Shown: piece by piece, positions 15,328 through 24,354 of the stretch | Layout: each line of letters starts with the position of its first letter | Numbering within the stretch: position 1 is the stretch's first letter | DNA from: Gemmatimonadota bacterium | GTDB taxonomy: Bacteria; Gemmatimonadota; Gemmatimonadetes; Gemmatimonadales; Gemmatimonadaceae | Reading direction: 5' to 3' | DNA: 64,000 nucleotides | Assembly (NCBI GenBank): GCA_003223455.1 | Contig: QHVE01000020.1 | Span: 80,430-144,429, forward strand | Notes under the pieces: generated by a model | Told to the model about the DNA's origin: nothing | What the model saw: only the letters and a program-made list of their open reading frames with translations | The model's database searches: none | Made by a program: the position numbers and the translations under genes

Positions 15328-16461
15328 GTGAGGCGCGCGATCGCCTCCAGCATCGGCGGCCTGCTCGTCCTCACGGGGATGGGCAGGCCGCTCGGCGCTC
15401 AGCACCACGCTGCACTGGACGTCGGCGTGTCGGTGGTGCGTTTCCTCGACGAGAGCACGACGGTGGCCGGCCCCTCGCTCGGCCTGACGTCGTCGGCCGA
15501 CGGCCGGCGACTGTTCGGGCGAGTGAACCTCGGCGGTGTCGGAACGATCGGCGCCGCCTCCGGTTCCGCAACGGTCGTCGGCGGCGCGCGTGCGCCGGTC
15601 GGCGGGCGCTGGATCCTGGAAGGCTCAGGGGAGCTGTTCGGCGTTGCCGGCACGTCGGTGCACAGCGCCGTGGCCGCGACGGGCGCGGGTCGCGCGATCC
15701 GATTGCTCGGCGACGGCGGAATCTGGGCACGCGCCGCCGCATCGATGGCGCATCGCGAAGCCGGCGCAATGCCCGCGCAGGCGCTCGAGGCCGGGACGTG
15801 GTGGAGCTGGTCGCGGGTACGAGTGAGCGCGCTGGTGCTGGATCAGCACGCACAGGGGCAACTGTTCACCGGACCCCGGCGCGATCTCCTCGTCGGCACA
15901 GTGCCCGTGCACTATCAGGAAGGGACCGTGGATGCGCGGATCGAGAGCGACGCCTTCTCGCTCGATCTCGCGGCGGGCGTGCGACGCGATCCCGATGCGG
16001 CGTCGGTGTACGAGCCGACCGTCGAGCTCACGGCGGCGTTCTGGCAGTCGGCCTCGCGCGCGTGGACGATCTCGGTGTCGCGCCAGCCCCCCGATTGGGT
16101 ACGTGGTGCCGATGCCGCGGCATGGGTCTCCACGGGGATGCGATTCTACGAACCGCGGCCGGCGATGGCGCGCGCGGCGCGCATCCGGCCCGTCGTAGTG
16201 GTGGACTCGGGAGATGGGCCGCGCCGCGTCCGCGTGCTCGCACCGGGTGCACACACGGTCGAGCTGATGGCCGACTTCACGGACTGGACACCGGTGACAC
16301 TCACCCCCGGACGCGACGCGTTCGAAGGTACGATACCTCTCTCGCCCGGGACGCATCGCCTGGTCGTGCGCCTCGACGGCGGAGCGTGGCGACCGGCAGC
16401 GAACACGCCCGCCGTGGACGATGACCTCGGCGGGCGTGTGGGACTGCTGGTGGTGCCGTGA
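15328..16461 (+). CDS. Outer-membrane-type protein with C-terminal glycogen-binding (CBM48/E-set) domain
   Basis: Starts GTG immediately after the previous stop (15325-15327). Signal peptide (RRAIASSIGGLLVLTGMGRPLGAQ), then about 260 residues of alternating polar/hydrophobic strands rich in Gly, Ser and aromatic residues (WWSWSRVRVSALVLDQ, YEPTVELTAAFWQSASRAWTISVS, WVSTGMRFYE), typical of an outer-membrane beta-barrel. The last 90 residues form a second E-set domain: RRVRVLAPGAHTVELMADFTDWTPVTL, GTIPLSPGTHRLVVRLDGGAW. The GDFNAWD/ADFTDW correspondence with the gene two places upstream is striking. Function unknown; could bind a glycan at the barrel's periplasmic or surface face. Confidence 0.7.
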   Translation: MRRAIASSIGGLLVLTGMGRPLGAQHHAALDVGVSVVRFLDESTTVAGPSLGLTSSADGRRLFGRVNLGGVGTIGAASGSATVVGGARAPVGGRWILEGSGELFGVAGTSVHSAVAATGAGRAIRLLGDGGIWARAAASMAHREAGAMPAQALEAGTWWSWSRVRVSALVLDQHAQGQLFTGPRRDLLVGTVPVHYQEGTVDARIESDAFSLDLAAGVRRDPDAASVYEPTVELTAAFWQSASRAWTISVSRQPPDWVRGADAAAWVSTGMRFYEPRPAMARAARIRPVVVVDSGDGPRRVRVLAPGAHTVELMADFTDWTPVTLTPGRDAFEGTIPLSPGTHRLVVRLDGGAWRPAANTPAVDDDLGGRVGLLVVP

Positions 16462-16470
16462 GCGTAGTTC

Positions 16471-18027
16471 TCAGGCGACGGCGTACTGGTGCGTCACGTC
16501 GCGTCCGGCGCTCTTGACGACCAGCTTGAACTCGTCGGGGCGAAGCAGCGGATCGTCGCGCAATTCGAGTGAGAACCCGACGGACTTCTCGAGCTTCCGG
16601 ATGAGATCGGACTCGTTCTCCATCGCGAACATCGCGACGTCGGGGTGCAGCTTCACGAGCAGCGGATCCCGTTTGCCTTCGACGCCCATGCGCTTGACGC
16701 TGCGCTCCATCCGGCGAAGGATCGTCTCCGCCGTGAACACGCGGCCCGTGCCGGCGCAGGTGGGACACGACTCCGTCATGCTCTGGAGATGACTCTGTCG
16801 CACCCGCTGTCGCGTCATCTCGATCAGACCGAGGTCGGAGACGGCGAACGCCTTCGTGCGTGCCCGGTCGCGGCCGAGATGGGTGCGAAGCTCCTGGAGC
16901 ACCTTCTCGCGATTCGACCGCGTATCCATGTCGATGAAGTCGCAGACGATGATTCCGCCGACGTCACGCAGCCGCAGCTGCCGGACGACCTCTTCCGCGG
17001 CCTCGAGGTTGTTCATGGTGACGGTCTCTTCGAGGTTGCCGCCCTTGCCGATGAACTTCCCGGTGTTGACGTCGATCACGTCGATCGAGACCAGGGCCTC
17101 GGTCGGCTCGATGATCAGGTAGCCTCCCGACGGTAGATCGCACCGCCGCTTGAAGAGGTCGCGGATCTCGGGCTCGATCTCCTCCTTGTCGAAGAGGGGC
17201 GTCGTGTCCTCGTAGAGGATGATCCGCTCCATCAGCTCCGGCGCGATCCCCTTCAAGTACTCGAGGATCTCGTTGTAGACCTGCTTCGAATCGACCGTGA
17301 TGCGCTCGACCTTGTCGCTGAAGATGTCGCGAATGAGGCCGCGCGTGAGCGAGGTCTCGCGGTGCACGAGCGCGGGCGGGCGCACGAAGTGGGTCTTCTT
17401 CTTGATGCGCTTCCACGTGTTCATCAGCGTGGTGAGCTCGCGCTCGATCGTCTCGGGAGTGACGTCCTCTCCGACCGTTCGCACGATCACGCCGCCGGAG
17501 TCGTCGGGGAGCATCCCTTCGACGAGCGCACGAAGGCGCTTGCGCTCCTCGCGGTCGCCGATCTTGCGGCTCACCCCGACGCGCGAGGCGAACGGCATGT
17601 AGACGAGGAAGCGTCCCGCCATGGAGACCTGCGCGGTGACACGCGGGCCCTTCGTGGAGATCGGCTCCTTGCTCACCTGAACGAGGAGCTCCTGGCCGCG
17701 CTTCAGCACGTCCTGGATCGGCGGCGCATCTCGCTCGTCGCGCTCGAGCTCGCGAAAGGTCTCTTCGCCGTCGTCGTCGTCGTCGTCACCACCGCTATCC
17801 GGGTAGACGAGGTCGGACGCGTGAAGGAACGCGCTCTTCTCGGTGCCGATGTCGACGAACGCGGCCTGAAGGCCGGGAAGGACTGCGTCTACCTTGCCGA
17901 GGTAGATGTCGCCCACCATGCGGCGGGCATCAGGGCGATCGACGAGGAGCTCGACGAGCTCGTCGTCCTCGAGGATGGCGACCCGCGTCTCGCGCGGGGT
18001 CGCGTTGATCAGGATCTCTCGTTTCAT
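16471..18027 (-). CDS. rng: Ribonuclease E/G
   Basis: Endoribonuclease for rRNA processing and mRNA decay. The S1 domain (YLGKVDAVLPGLQAAFVDIGTEKSAFLHASD) is interrupted by an acidic loop with six Asp; then the RNase H-like and catalytic region (IIVCDFIDM, EPTEALVSID), the zinc-link CPTCAGTG, and the C-terminal small domain. No long scaffold tail, so RNase G-like in length (518 aa). ATG 18027 is preferred over GTG 18039. Odd: the catalytic D-x-N motif reads SIDVIDVNTG instead of SIDVNTG, due to a 9-bp tandem repeat. A promoter lies about 400 bases upstream, giving a very long leader. Next gene is convergent. Confidence 0.93.
   Translation of the reverse strand: MKREILINATPRETRVAILEDDELVELLVDRPDARRMVGDIYLGKVDAVLPGLQAAFVDIGTEKSAFLHASDLVYPDSGGDDDDDDGEETFRELERDERDAPPIQDVLKRGQELLVQVSKEPISTKGPRVTAQVSMAGRFLVYMPFASRVGVSRKIGDREERKRLRALVEGMLPDDSGGVIVRTVGEDVTPETIERELTTLMNTWKRIKKKTHFVRPPALVHRETSLTRGLIRDIFSDKVERITVDSKQVYNEILEYLKGIAPELMERIILYEDTTPLFDKEEIEPEIRDLFKRRCDLPSGGYLIIEPTEALVSIDVIDVNTGKFIGKGGNLEETVTMNNLEAAEEVVRQLRLRDVGGIIVCDFIDMDTRSNREKVLQELRTHLGRDRARTKAFAVSDLGLIEMTRQRVRQSHLQSMTESCPTCAGTGRVFTAETILRRMERSVKRMGVEGKRDPLLVKLHPDVAMFAMENESDLIRKLEKSVGFSLELRDDPLLRPDEFKLVVKSAGRDVTHQYAVA
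17069..17086. repeat. 9-bp tandem duplication in the RNase E/G catalytic motif
   Basis: ACGTCGATC occurs twice in a row (plus-strand orientation). In the minus-strand gene it duplicates Ile-Asp-Val just before the Asn of the D-x-N metal-binding motif. Confidence 0.9.
17770..17787. repeat. (GTC)6 trinucleotide repeat in the RNase E/G S1-domain loop
   Basis: Six uninterrupted GTC units encode six consecutive Asp on the minus strand. Such runs can slip during replication but remain in frame. Confidence 0.85.
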
Positions 18028-18428
18028 CAGGGACCGCACCGGTGGGGGCGTTCGGCGACTCGTCGGCCGCGGCGCGGTGAGTGTGAGGATGGGTGGTGCG
18101 GTCGCGTCGCACGGGACGCGGCCGAACCGAAGCGGGATGGGCCGTCACGACGCGCTGCGTGATCGAAGACGGTGCGTCCGGGCGGGCCGCGCCGGACCGT
18201 CGAACCAGGCGCCGGAAGGGCGCAAGGACGAAGGCGACGAGAACCGCCAGTAGCCGGAGCAACGAACGATCGGCCGGCCGGGGCCGGGGTGCCGCAGCGG
18301 ATGCGACGAGCGCGTCGATGCGACCGATGACTGCTTCGGCCGCGCCAACGCGCACAAAGTCCCGACGGACGCGCGAGTCGCCGCGCGGCATCGGAAGCGG
18401 AAGTACCAGGGATGCTGACACTAGTAAA
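18028..18428 (-). other. Long 5' leader of the RNase E/G gene, no gene seen
   Basis: About 400 GC-rich bases between the promoter and the start codon with many short inverted repeats (for example CCGGCCGGCCGGGGCCGG near 18270-18290). A minus-strand open frame from 18457 exists but begins at TTG, runs into the RNase gene in another frame and looks non-coding. E. coli rne also has a long structured leader used for autoregulation; the same role here is inference. Confidence 0.5.
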
Positions 18429-18457
18429 TAGCTAACGATCACGTAACAGACTCGCAA
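18429..18457 (-). promoter_or_regulatory. Probable promoter of the RNase E/G gene
   Basis: Minus strand TTGCGA (18457-18452), 17-bp spacer, TAGCTA (18434-18429), in the only AT-rich patch of the intergenic region. Expected +1 near 18422. Confidence 0.6.
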
Positions 18458-18478
18458 CGCGGCAGAGTCCGCCGCACA

Positions 18479-19696
18479 TCAATCGGCGAGCTCGCGCAGG
18501 ATGTGCCGCGAGATCACGATGCGCTGGATCTCGGACGTGCCCTCGCCGATCTCGCAGATCTTGGCGTCACGCATCATGCGCTCGACCGGATAGTCCTTCG
18601 TGTACCCGTAGCCGCCGTGCACCTGCACCGCCTTGATGGTGGCGCGCATGGCGAGCTCCGAGCAGAACAGCTTCGCCATCGCGGCCTGCTTGCCAAAGGG
18701 CTTGCCCTGCTGGGCGAGCCACGCGGCGTGATAGGTCAGGTGTCGTCCTGCCTCGATCTCGGTCGCCATGTCGGCGAGCTGAAAGGCGATTCCCTGAAAG
18801 CTCGCAATCGGCTGACCGAACTGCTTCCGGACGCTCGCATACTTGACCGCTTCCTCGTACGCGCCCGTCGCGATGCCGAGCGACAGCGCGGCGATGCCGA
18901 CGCGACCGGAGTCGAGCGTCTTCATGAAGTTGACGAACCCGTCGCCGGCGCGGCCGAGCATGTTCTCGGCCGGCACCTCGACGTCCTCGAGGATGAGCTC
19001 CGCGGTGTCCGATGCACGCCAGCCGAGCTTGTCCTCCTTCTTGCCGGCGCGGAAGCCGCGCATCGCCTCGAGCGACGGCTCGTGGCCGATTCCCAGATCG
19101 CGCACCTTCTCGAGATCGGACGTCGGCTTCGTCATGATGAACGAGCTGATCCCTCTCGTGCCGAGCGATGGATCGGTGACTGCGGTGACGACGAAGATCT
19201 CGCCGACGCTGCCGTGCGTGATGAAGCGTTTCGTGCCGTTGAGGACGTAGCAGTCGCCACGACGCACCGCCGTCGTCTGCGTTCCGCCGGCATCCGAGCC
19301 GGCGTTCGGTTCGGTGAGGCCAAATCCGCCGAGCACGGTGCCGCTGGCGAGCAGTGGCACGTAGCGCGCCCGCTGGGCGTCGGTGCCGAAGTTCACGATC
19401 GGCGAGGTACCGAGCGTCGTGTGCGCGGAGATCGTCAGGCCCGTGGACGCGTCGACGCGCGCGAGCTCCTCGATGGTCATCACGTAGCTCAGAAGATCCA
19501 GCCCTGCTCCGCCGAGCGATTCGGGCCACGGCACGCCGAGCAGCCCGAGCTCGCTCATCTTCTTGACCGTCTCCCACGGAAACGAGCCGTCGGCGTCGTG
19601 GCGCGCGGCGACCGGCGCGACCTCGTCGCGGGCGAACTGGCGAACCATCTCTCGCACGGCGAGGTGCTGCTCGGAGAAGTAGAGTTGATCGTCCAT
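18479..19696 (-). CDS. Acyl-CoA dehydrogenase
   Basis: FAD enzyme catalysing the first oxidation of acyl-CoA beta-oxidation. N-terminal helical domain (FSEQHLAVREMVRQFARDEVAP), beta-domain FAD-binding segment FGLTEPNAGSDAGG and YVLNGTKRFITHG, and the C-terminal domain with ASVRKQFGQPIASFQG, QVHGGYGYTKDYPVERMMRDAK and the catalytic Glu in CEIGEGTSEIQRIVI. The 405 aa length is a little above the usual 380 because of about 12 extra residues (GHEPSLEAMRG) before GKKEDKLGWRASDT. Most similar by motif to short/medium-chain types. It follows recQ by 4 bases; no metabolic link with recQ is evident. Confidence 0.93.
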   Translation of the reverse strand: MDDQLYFSEQHLAVREMVRQFARDEVAPVAARHDADGSFPWETVKKMSELGLLGVPWPESLGGAGLDLLSYVMTIEELARVDASTGLTISAHTTLGTSPIVNFGTDAQRARYVPLLASGTVLGGFGLTEPNAGSDAGGTQTTAVRRGDCYVLNGTKRFITHGSVGEIFVVTAVTDPSLGTRGISSFIMTKPTSDLEKVRDLGIGHEPSLEAMRGFRAGKKEDKLGWRASDTAELILEDVEVPAENMLGRAGDGFVNFMKTLDSGRVGIAALSLGIATGAYEEAVKYASVRKQFGQPIASFQGIAFQLADMATEIEAGRHLTYHAAWLAQQGKPFGKQAAMAKLFCSELAMRATIKAVQVHGGYGYTKDYPVERMMRDAKICEIGEGTSEIQRIVISRHILRELAD

Positions 19697-19700
19697 GTCG

Positions 19701-21785
19701 TCAGGCCGCTTCCGTTTCGTCGGAGGTTCGCACGAGCTCGAGGAATCGCTCGCCGTATTTGTCTATCTTCGTCGGTCCCACGCCGCGGATCTCACCGAGA
19801 GCGAACGGCGACTTCGGGCGTCGCACGGCGATCTCCAGGAGCGTCCGGTCGGCGAACACCACGTAGGCAGGCACGTGCTCCTCGCGCGCGATGCTCGTGC
19901 GCAGCGCACGCAGTCGCTCGAGCAGGCGCGCGTCCGCTGGACTCGCCACGAGCTCGGAGGGCTCGGGTTTGGCTGGGCGACGCTCGCCGCGCACTCGACG
20001 CTTTTCCCCGGGCTTGGGGGTGGTCGCCGTCTTCTGACGCCGCGTCGCATCGTGGGTGCCGAGGCAGTTGTCGCAGCCGCCGCAGTCCTTCCCTGCCGCG
20101 GGATCGCCGAAGTAGCGCAGCACGAAGCCGCGCCGGCATCCCGTCGCATAGGCGTACTGCTGCATGGCGTCGAGCTTCGAGAGATCGTTCTTGCGACGGC
20201 GCTCGATGGCTGCCCAGTCGAGTGGATAGGCCGAGAGCGGTCGTCGCGGGTCGGTGACGTGATCGCCGCCGCCGAGCCGATGCCATTCGAGGAACTGGCC
20301 GCGCTCGAGCTCCGCGAGGAGCGGCATCGCGCCGACCGGGCCGCCGAAGCCCGGAGGAAGTCCGCCAAGATCGACGGGAACGCCGTCGTAGAGCGCGTCA
20401 CCGCCGACGCGCCACAGCGCGCGCAGGAGTCCGAGCTCGAGTGCGCGGTCGGCGCCCACCTCGCGCTTGATGCGGTCCGCCGTCGCGAGGAGTCGCACGA
20501 AGACGCGGCTTCCGCTCTCCGGGTCGGAGCGAAGTGCGCCAACCTGAATGAGGAGGCGCAGCGCGGACTCCACCTCGCGGTCACTCACCTTCCCTGGAAG
20601 CGCGGCCGCGATCGCGCCCGGCTCGAGTGATACCGCGCCCGTGCGATCGGCCATCTTGCGCGCGCGGTCGTACACCTTCTCGACCAGGGCGCGCTCGGGA
20701 TGGGTGCCCTTGATGAAGAACTCGTGCGTGAATCGATCGGGAAAGGCGTGTAGCAGGTACACCTCGGCGGGTTGGCCGTCGCGCCCCGCGCGCCCCGCCT
20801 CCTGGTAGTACGCCTCGAGTGTCCCCGGCATGGCGTGATGCACCACGACGCGCACGTTCGCCTTGTCGATGCCCATGCCGAACGCGTTGGTCGCCACGAT
20901 GGCGCGGACTCGCCCAGACATGAATGCGTCCTGCACCTCGTGGCGGTGTGCGTCGTCGAGTCCGGCGTGATACGCCGCGGCGGCGATCCCCGCGTCCTCG
21001 AGCGTGCGAGCGATCTTCTCGACGTTTCGCCGCGTCGCGGCGTAGACGATCGCGACGCCTTCCTGGTGATCGCGCAGAATCCCGGCGAGCGCGGCGTCCT
21101 TCTCCGCGTCGGAGCGCGTCGGCACGACATGATAGCGAAGGTTCTGCCGATCGAACCCCGTGATGATGGTCTCGGGATTCTCGAGCCGGAGCTGCCGCGC
21201 GATGTCCTGGCGCACGTGCGGCGTGGCCGTGGCGGTGAGCGCCACCGTCTGCGGCCAGCCGAGTCGCTCGCGCACCTGTGCGATGCGCAAATAGCTGGGC
21301 CGGAAATCATGGCCCCACTCACTGATGCAGTGCGCCTCGTCGATCGCGAGCAGGGACACGCCCACCTCGCGGAGCCGCTCCGCGACGGACCCGACGTCGA
21401 ACCGTTCGGGTGCAACGTACAGCAGCTTCACCTCGCGGCGCATCACGCGCATCATGAGCTCGTCGACTTCGCCGCTGGTGAGCGTGCTGTTGACGAAGGT
21501 GGCCGGGATGCCACGCGTGGTGGGGCTCACGACGACGGTGAGACCCGGCAGCACCATCGCCGGCACCTGGTAGCAGATCGACTTGCCGCCGCCCGTGGGG
21601 AGGACGACGAGCGTGTCGCGGCCGGCGAGCACCGAGGTGACGGCGCGCTCCTGACCCGGTCGGAACTCCGGAAATCCGAAGCGCGCGCGAAGGAGCGCCC
21701 GTGCCTCGTCGAGGGTGGGTCGTGGTGTGGTCATCGCGAGAGCGTGCCTCTCGTCCGTGGCGCGAGCGTCATCGGACGGCCGCAT
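19701..21785 (-). CDS. recQ: ATP-dependent DNA helicase RecQ with a deletion in motif Ia
   Basis: 3'-5' helicase in recombination and replication repair. Motif 0 (FGFPEFRPGQE), Walker A VLPTGGGKS, DEAH box IDEAHCISEWGHDFRPSY, SAT-like LTATATP, motifs IV-VI through QEAGRAGRDGQPAEVYLL, the RQC zinc cysteines (CRRGFVLRYF...CGGCDNC) and a C-terminal HRDC domain. After VVVSP the family's LI(S/A)LMxDQVxAL segment (motif Ia, about 12 residues) is absent and the sequence jumps to TTRGIPATFVNSTL, in frame. Start ATG 21785 lies 9 bases after the U32 gene stop; ATG 21734 is an alternative. Function may be impaired if the deletion is real. Confidence 0.9.
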   Translation of the reverse strand: MRPSDDARATDERHALAMTTPRPTLDEARALLRARFGFPEFRPGQERAVTSVLAGRDTLVVLPTGGGKSICYQVPAMVLPGLTVVVSPTTRGIPATFVNSTLTSGEVDELMMRVMRREVKLLYVAPERFDVGSVAERLREVGVSLLAIDEAHCISEWGHDFRPSYLRIAQVRERLGWPQTVALTATATPHVRQDIARQLRLENPETIITGFDRQNLRYHVVPTRSDAEKDAALAGILRDHQEGVAIVYAATRRNVEKIARTLEDAGIAAAAYHAGLDDAHRHEVQDAFMSGRVRAIVATNAFGMGIDKANVRVVVHHAMPGTLEAYYQEAGRAGRDGQPAEVYLLHAFPDRFTHEFFIKGTHPERALVEKVYDRARKMADRTGAVSLEPGAIAAALPGKVSDREVESALRLLIQVGALRSDPESGSRVFVRLLATADRIKREVGADRALELGLLRALWRVGGDALYDGVPVDLGGLPPGFGGPVGAMPLLAELERGQFLEWHRLGGGDHVTDPRRPLSAYPLDWAAIERRRKNDLSKLDAMQQYAYATGCRRGFVLRYFGDPAAGKDCGGCDNCLGTHDATRRQKTATTPKPGEKRRVRGERRPAKPEPSELVASPADARLLERLRALRTSIAREEHVPAYVVFADRTLLEIAVRRPKSPFALGEIRGVGPTKIDKYGERFLELVRTSDETEAA

Positions 21786-21794
21786 CCCGTCGCG

Positions 21795-24279
21795 CTAGAC
21801 CGCACGTACGAAGTGTCCGCGTGTGAAGGCGTCGTGCACGGCCGGCCGCGCCAGGTTCACGATCTGCCGCTGGCCGACGGCCAGTTGCTCGAGCATGGCG
21901 CGATAGCCGGAGACGACCTGGGCGATCGGATCGCCGGCCACGTTGAACACCAGGTGGAAGTTGCGCAGGCCGCCACGCCACAGCCGTGGCAGAAACTCGC
22001 CGCCCTCGATGGGCCGAGAGTGCAGCAGTCGATTGCGACACGCGGCGTCGGTGGCGACGGAGAAGCTGTAGCCTGCCGGATCGGTGAGCTGGACGTTCGT
22101 GTGTTTCTGAACGCACAGGTCACGGCAGGTCGTCGGCACGCGGTCGAAGGCAGCGGAGAGCACGCAGTGCTCGATCGTCATCCCCTCCGGACGTCCATAG
22201 AGCAGCACGTCGAAGCCATCGCCTTCCCACGGCGCGGCAACGGCGAGCAACTCGTCGGTGGTGAGCTCCACCGAGAGGGCGATCCGTCGGGCACCGAGCC
22301 TGAACAGCTCGGCCGCCGTGTGCTGATTGAAGCAGTTGACCGCGTAATCCGCGATCACGTCGCGGCCGGCGCGGGAGAGCTCGGCGACGAGGCCGAGGTG
22401 GCCGCTGAGAAGCGGGAATCCGAGGTCGAGCCACTTCTGCACGACGCGGCGCTCCTCGGGCCGGACGATCGTCGGCGTGCGCAGGCGCAGCATCACCCCC
22501 TGCGCAGCCAGTTCATCGGCGAGTGCGCGCACGCGCGTGACGGGTGGCGTCGGGTGGCGCAGGAACACGTCGAGCACGATGGTGGTCGCACCGGCCGCGG
22601 CGGCGACCCTGGCGTCGTCGAGAGTGAACACGGACGCGACGAGATCGAACCTGGCGGAACTTCCGGTCGGCACACCGTCCGGTGCGCCGTGCGTCGACGG
22701 AGAGAGCTTCAACGCCGCGTCGATCGTCGCGCGGCGCTCGGCCAGTGCGGCTTCACGCGCCCAGTCGCGGCGCTGCAGCAGCTCGTCGACCGCCTGCTGA
22801 CGCAGGTGGTTGATCTCGCTGATCGGAAGGAAGAGTCCCGGTGACAGCCCGGACAGCTCGAGCGCCGCGAGCGAGAACGGCGTCTCGCCGAGACGACCGA
22901 GATGCTCGCGCAACGCCGGCTCGTCGAGTGCGCGCTTGGACGCGGGCGCGAGGTTGAGCTCGGAGCGGACGGTGACCGTCTCGCCGTCGGCGGAGAAGAC
23001 CGCCTTGAGCTGTCCGCCCGCCGAACCGAACACGCGCACGTCGAGGCGCGTCTTCCGCTGACGGAGCTCGGCGGGGAGCGCGGTGTAGCTTGCGCGTGCA
23101 CGCTCGAGCAGTGCGGCCTCCGACGATCGCACGACGCGCCAGCCCTCGCCGACCGAGATTCGCGGCGGCGCGACGAGCGCCTGCCGATATGCTGCGCCCG
23201 AGGAGAGCGTGCGCACTTCGCTGACCGTGAAGCCGCGACTCGAACCCCACGCCGTCCCCGACGTGCAGCGGCGCACTCACCTCGACGACGAGGTCTCGCC
23301 CCTGACGGCCGACGACGGTGCCGAGCTCGCGGCCGCGATTGTCGGGATGCTCTCGCGTGACGTACCCGCGGCCCTCGCGGCCGCCGTACATGCCGCCGGT
23401 GAAGCCGCGGCTGTAGATCTGCACGAGCGGCTCGACGTCGGACGGTGAAGGTGCGGTGCGATCGCCGGCGGCGAGCCGGTCGAGGAAAGTGCGATAGCCG
23501 TTCGTGACGGTGGCGACGTACTCGGGCCGCTTCTTCCGCCCTTCGACCTTCAGGCAGCCGATTCCCGCGTCGGCGATCTCGGCGAGGTGATCGGTCGCCG
23601 CCAGGTCCTTGGCGGAGATGAGGTAGCCGCGGTCGAGCTCCGCGCCGGAGTCGAGGTCGGTGAGCAGGTAGTCTTTACGACACGACTGCGCGCACGAGCC
23701 GCGGTTCGCGCTGCGCTCGGAGATCATCCCCGACATGTAGCACTGGCCGCTGTACGAGATGCACAGCGCGCCGTGGACGAAGCTCTCGAGTCCGAGCTCG
23801 GGGACGGCGGCGCGGATAGCCCGGATGTCGTCGAGCGTGTTCTCGCGCGCGAGCACGACGCGGTCGATCCCGAGGTCCGCCATGACGCGTGCGCCGCTCT
23901 CGTCGTGCACGGTCATCTGCGTCGAGCCGTGAATCTCGAATCCGGGATAGACATGCTGGATGAGCCGCACGAGCCCGACGTCCTGCACGATGGCGGCGTC
24001 GACGCCGCGGTCGATCGCCTCGCCGAGGAAGAGGAGCGCGTCGGCGAGCTCGGCCGGCTTGGTCAGGATGTTGAGCGTGAGGTAGATGCGGCGTCCGCGC
24101 TCGTGGGCGAGGCGGCAGGCCTCCGCGAGCTCGTCGAGCGTGAGCTGCGCGCCTTCGTCGCGAGCGTTGAACCGCTCGGCCCCCAGATAGACCGCGTCCG
24201 CGCCGTTCGCCAGCGCCGCGCGGACGGCGTCGAGCGAACCGGCCGGCGCGAGAAGCTCGGGAATGACAAGGCGCGTCAT
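21795..24279 (-). pseudogene. Peptidase U32 family protein (DUF3656-containing type), split by a frameshift
   Basis: U32-family proteins of this type act in 23S or tRNA hydroxylation (RlhA-like) rather than clear proteolysis. The first 345 codons from ATG 24279 carry LLAPAGSLDAVRAALANGADAVYLG, GSTQMTVHD, FVHGALCISYSGQCYMS and SCRKDYLL with the iron-sulfur cysteines. The frame breaks near 23238 at GVGFE; coding resumes in another frame as GFTVSEVRTLSSG, through the second U32-like half (CVLSAAF, CRDLCVQKHTNVQLTDPAG) to the stop at 21795. A small deletion (length 2 mod 3) fits. Total length, about 828 codons, is near that of intact homologues, so the gap is short. Real inactivation or sequence error cannot be told apart. 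Confidence 0.82.
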
Positions 24280-24288
24280 AAGTGGTGA

Positions 24289-24316
24289 AATATAATGCTT
24301 TACAGCGCCGAACTGC
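24289..24316 (-). promoter_or_regulatory. Possible promoter of the U32-recQ-acyl-CoA dehydrogenase unit
   Basis: A good -10 TATATT (24294-24289) sits nine bases before the ATG at 24279; the -35 region (TGCAGT) is poor. If used, the transcript is almost leaderless. Confidence 0.35.
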
Positions 24317-24354
24317 AGTCGTCTGACAGGCTCGTCGGCCGAGCCGACTCGCCG

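Noticed and set aside
18028-18457. A 175-codon minus-strand open frame starting with a hydrophobic segment in the RNase E/G leader
   Set aside because: It starts at TTG, has no ribosome site, turns into Arg/Pro-rich shadow sequence and runs deep into the RNase gene in another frame.
20772-22844. Long plus-strand open frame (690 codons) opposite recQ and the U32 gene
   Set aside because: Antisense shadow typical of high-GC DNA; no start signal and low-complexity composition.
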